Assembly: GCF_002007605.1 (NCBI RefSeq) | Contig: NZ_CP019799.1 | Coordinates: 2,294,001-2,358,000 of the forward strand | Direction: 5' to 3' | Length of the DNA stretch: 64,000 bases | Source: Cellvibrio sp. PSBB023 | GTDB taxonomy: Bacteria; Pseudomonadota; Gammaproteobacteria; Pseudomonadales; Cellvibrionaceae | In this document: positions 63,709-64,000 of the stretch, piece by piece | Layout: each line of letters opens with the position of its first letter | How positions within the stretch are numbered: the first letter of the stretch is position 1 | Notes under the pieces: model-generated | What the model was told of the DNA's origin: nothing | Databases searched by the model: none | What the model saw: the letters and a program-made list of their open reading frames with translations, nothing else | Made by a program: the position numbers and the translations under genes

Positions 63709-64000
63709 ATGGCCATATCGCTCACACTCATCACTAACCTCGTCATCGCCGTTATTGCACTGCTTCACTTGTACATTTTGGTGCTGGAAATGTTTCTGTG
63801 GGAAAAACCCGCTGGCCTGCGCGCCTTTCGCAACACACCGGAAAAAGCGGCGGCTACGCGAGTGCTCGCCGCGAATCAGGGTTTATACAATGGTTTTTTA
63901 GCGGCGGGTTTACTCTGGGGGTTGTGGCTGGGTGATGCCGGGTTACACATTAAAATTTTCTTTTTACTGTGCATCGCCATCGCCGGTATTTACGGCGCAC
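63709..64000 (+). CDS. DUF1304 membrane protein (partial)
   Basis: From an ATG at 63709, with AGGGA upstream, the frame runs to the window edge. It encodes MAISLTLITNLVIAVIALLH and then LEMFLWEKP, ANQGLYNGFLAAGLLWGLWL and a third hydrophobic helix. That four-helix pattern with the ExxxW and NQGxYNGFLAAGLxW motifs is DUF1304 (about 120 residues). The function is unknown. The last part is missing. Confidence 0.85.
   Translation, partial: MAISLTLITNLVIAVIALLHLYILVLEMFLWEKPAGLRAFRNTPEKAAATRVLAANQGLYNGFLAAGLLWGLWLGDAGLHIKIFFLLCIAIAGIYGA

Noticed and set aside
1..64000. CRISPR arrays, insertion sequences, phage genes, rRNA or tRNA genes
   Set aside because: No regularly spaced repeats, transposase, phage structural gene or RNA gene pattern was seen on either strand.

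Overview
The window reads as a chromosomal segment of a polysaccharide-degrading gammaproteobacterium, most likely Cellvibrio or a close member of Cellvibrionaceae. This is inferred from the gene mix (GH95 alpha-fucosidase, FucP-type permease, flavin-dependent halogenase beside a secreted hydrolase, PEP-CTERM protein, MdtABC-type RND pump, large periplasmic glucan synthase). No rRNA or tRNA was found, so the genus is an inference.

Region 1 (1-34350) is a stress and envelope region. It holds a DUF883 protein, three BON-domain proteins, DUF4398 and OmpA lipoproteins, small membrane proteins, a PRC-barrel protein, a ferritin-like protein, and three Crp/Fnr-type regulators, one of them frameshifted. 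It also holds a response-regulator diguanylate cyclase, a histidine kinase/response regulator/Crp operon, a Fic protein, a 2976-residue cyclic beta-1,2-glucan synthase, and a katE-hemerythrin operon ending in a 23-residue membrane peptide. A 22-bp palindrome recurs in front of most of these genes (half-sites GTCTGT and ACAGAC around a CG-nTAn-CG core). Its TGT/ACA spacing matches a Crp-type box. I take it as the operator of a shared regulon, probably bound by the local Crp/Fnr paralogues.

Inside region 1, 22579-23900 looks like a small integron cassette array without an integrase: three cassette units, one well-formed attC, one decayed attC and one truncated attC. Next to it, a LysR/SDR pair lies between two broken genes (an NTF2/SnoaL-like remnant and an Rrf2-like remnant), so 22.5-26.1 kb is the plastic part of the window.

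Region 2 (34350-46000) holds an mdtABC-like RND efflux operon with two inverted repeats upstream, a PAS-GAF-PAS-GGDEF-EAL protein, and a FadR-type GntR regulator. Region 3 (46000-52400) holds a tryptophan-halogenase-family flavoprotein, a secreted alpha/beta hydrolase, a two-gene unit of a secreted protein and a degenerate polysaccharide-deacetylase-like protein, and a DUF3617 protein.

Region 4 (52400-62460) is an L-fucose utilisation cluster: GH95 fucosidase, SGNH esterase, a split UxaA-type dehydratase (two genes), an aldo/keto reductase (L-fucose dehydrogenase type), an IclR regulator, an amidohydrolase (L-fuconolactonase type) and a fucose permease. Together they release, import and oxidise L-fucose by the non-phosphorylating route as far as 2-keto-3-deoxy-L-fuconate. 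The final cleavage enzyme is not in the window. A PEP-CTERM/DUF4114 protein and a partial DUF1304 protein close the window.
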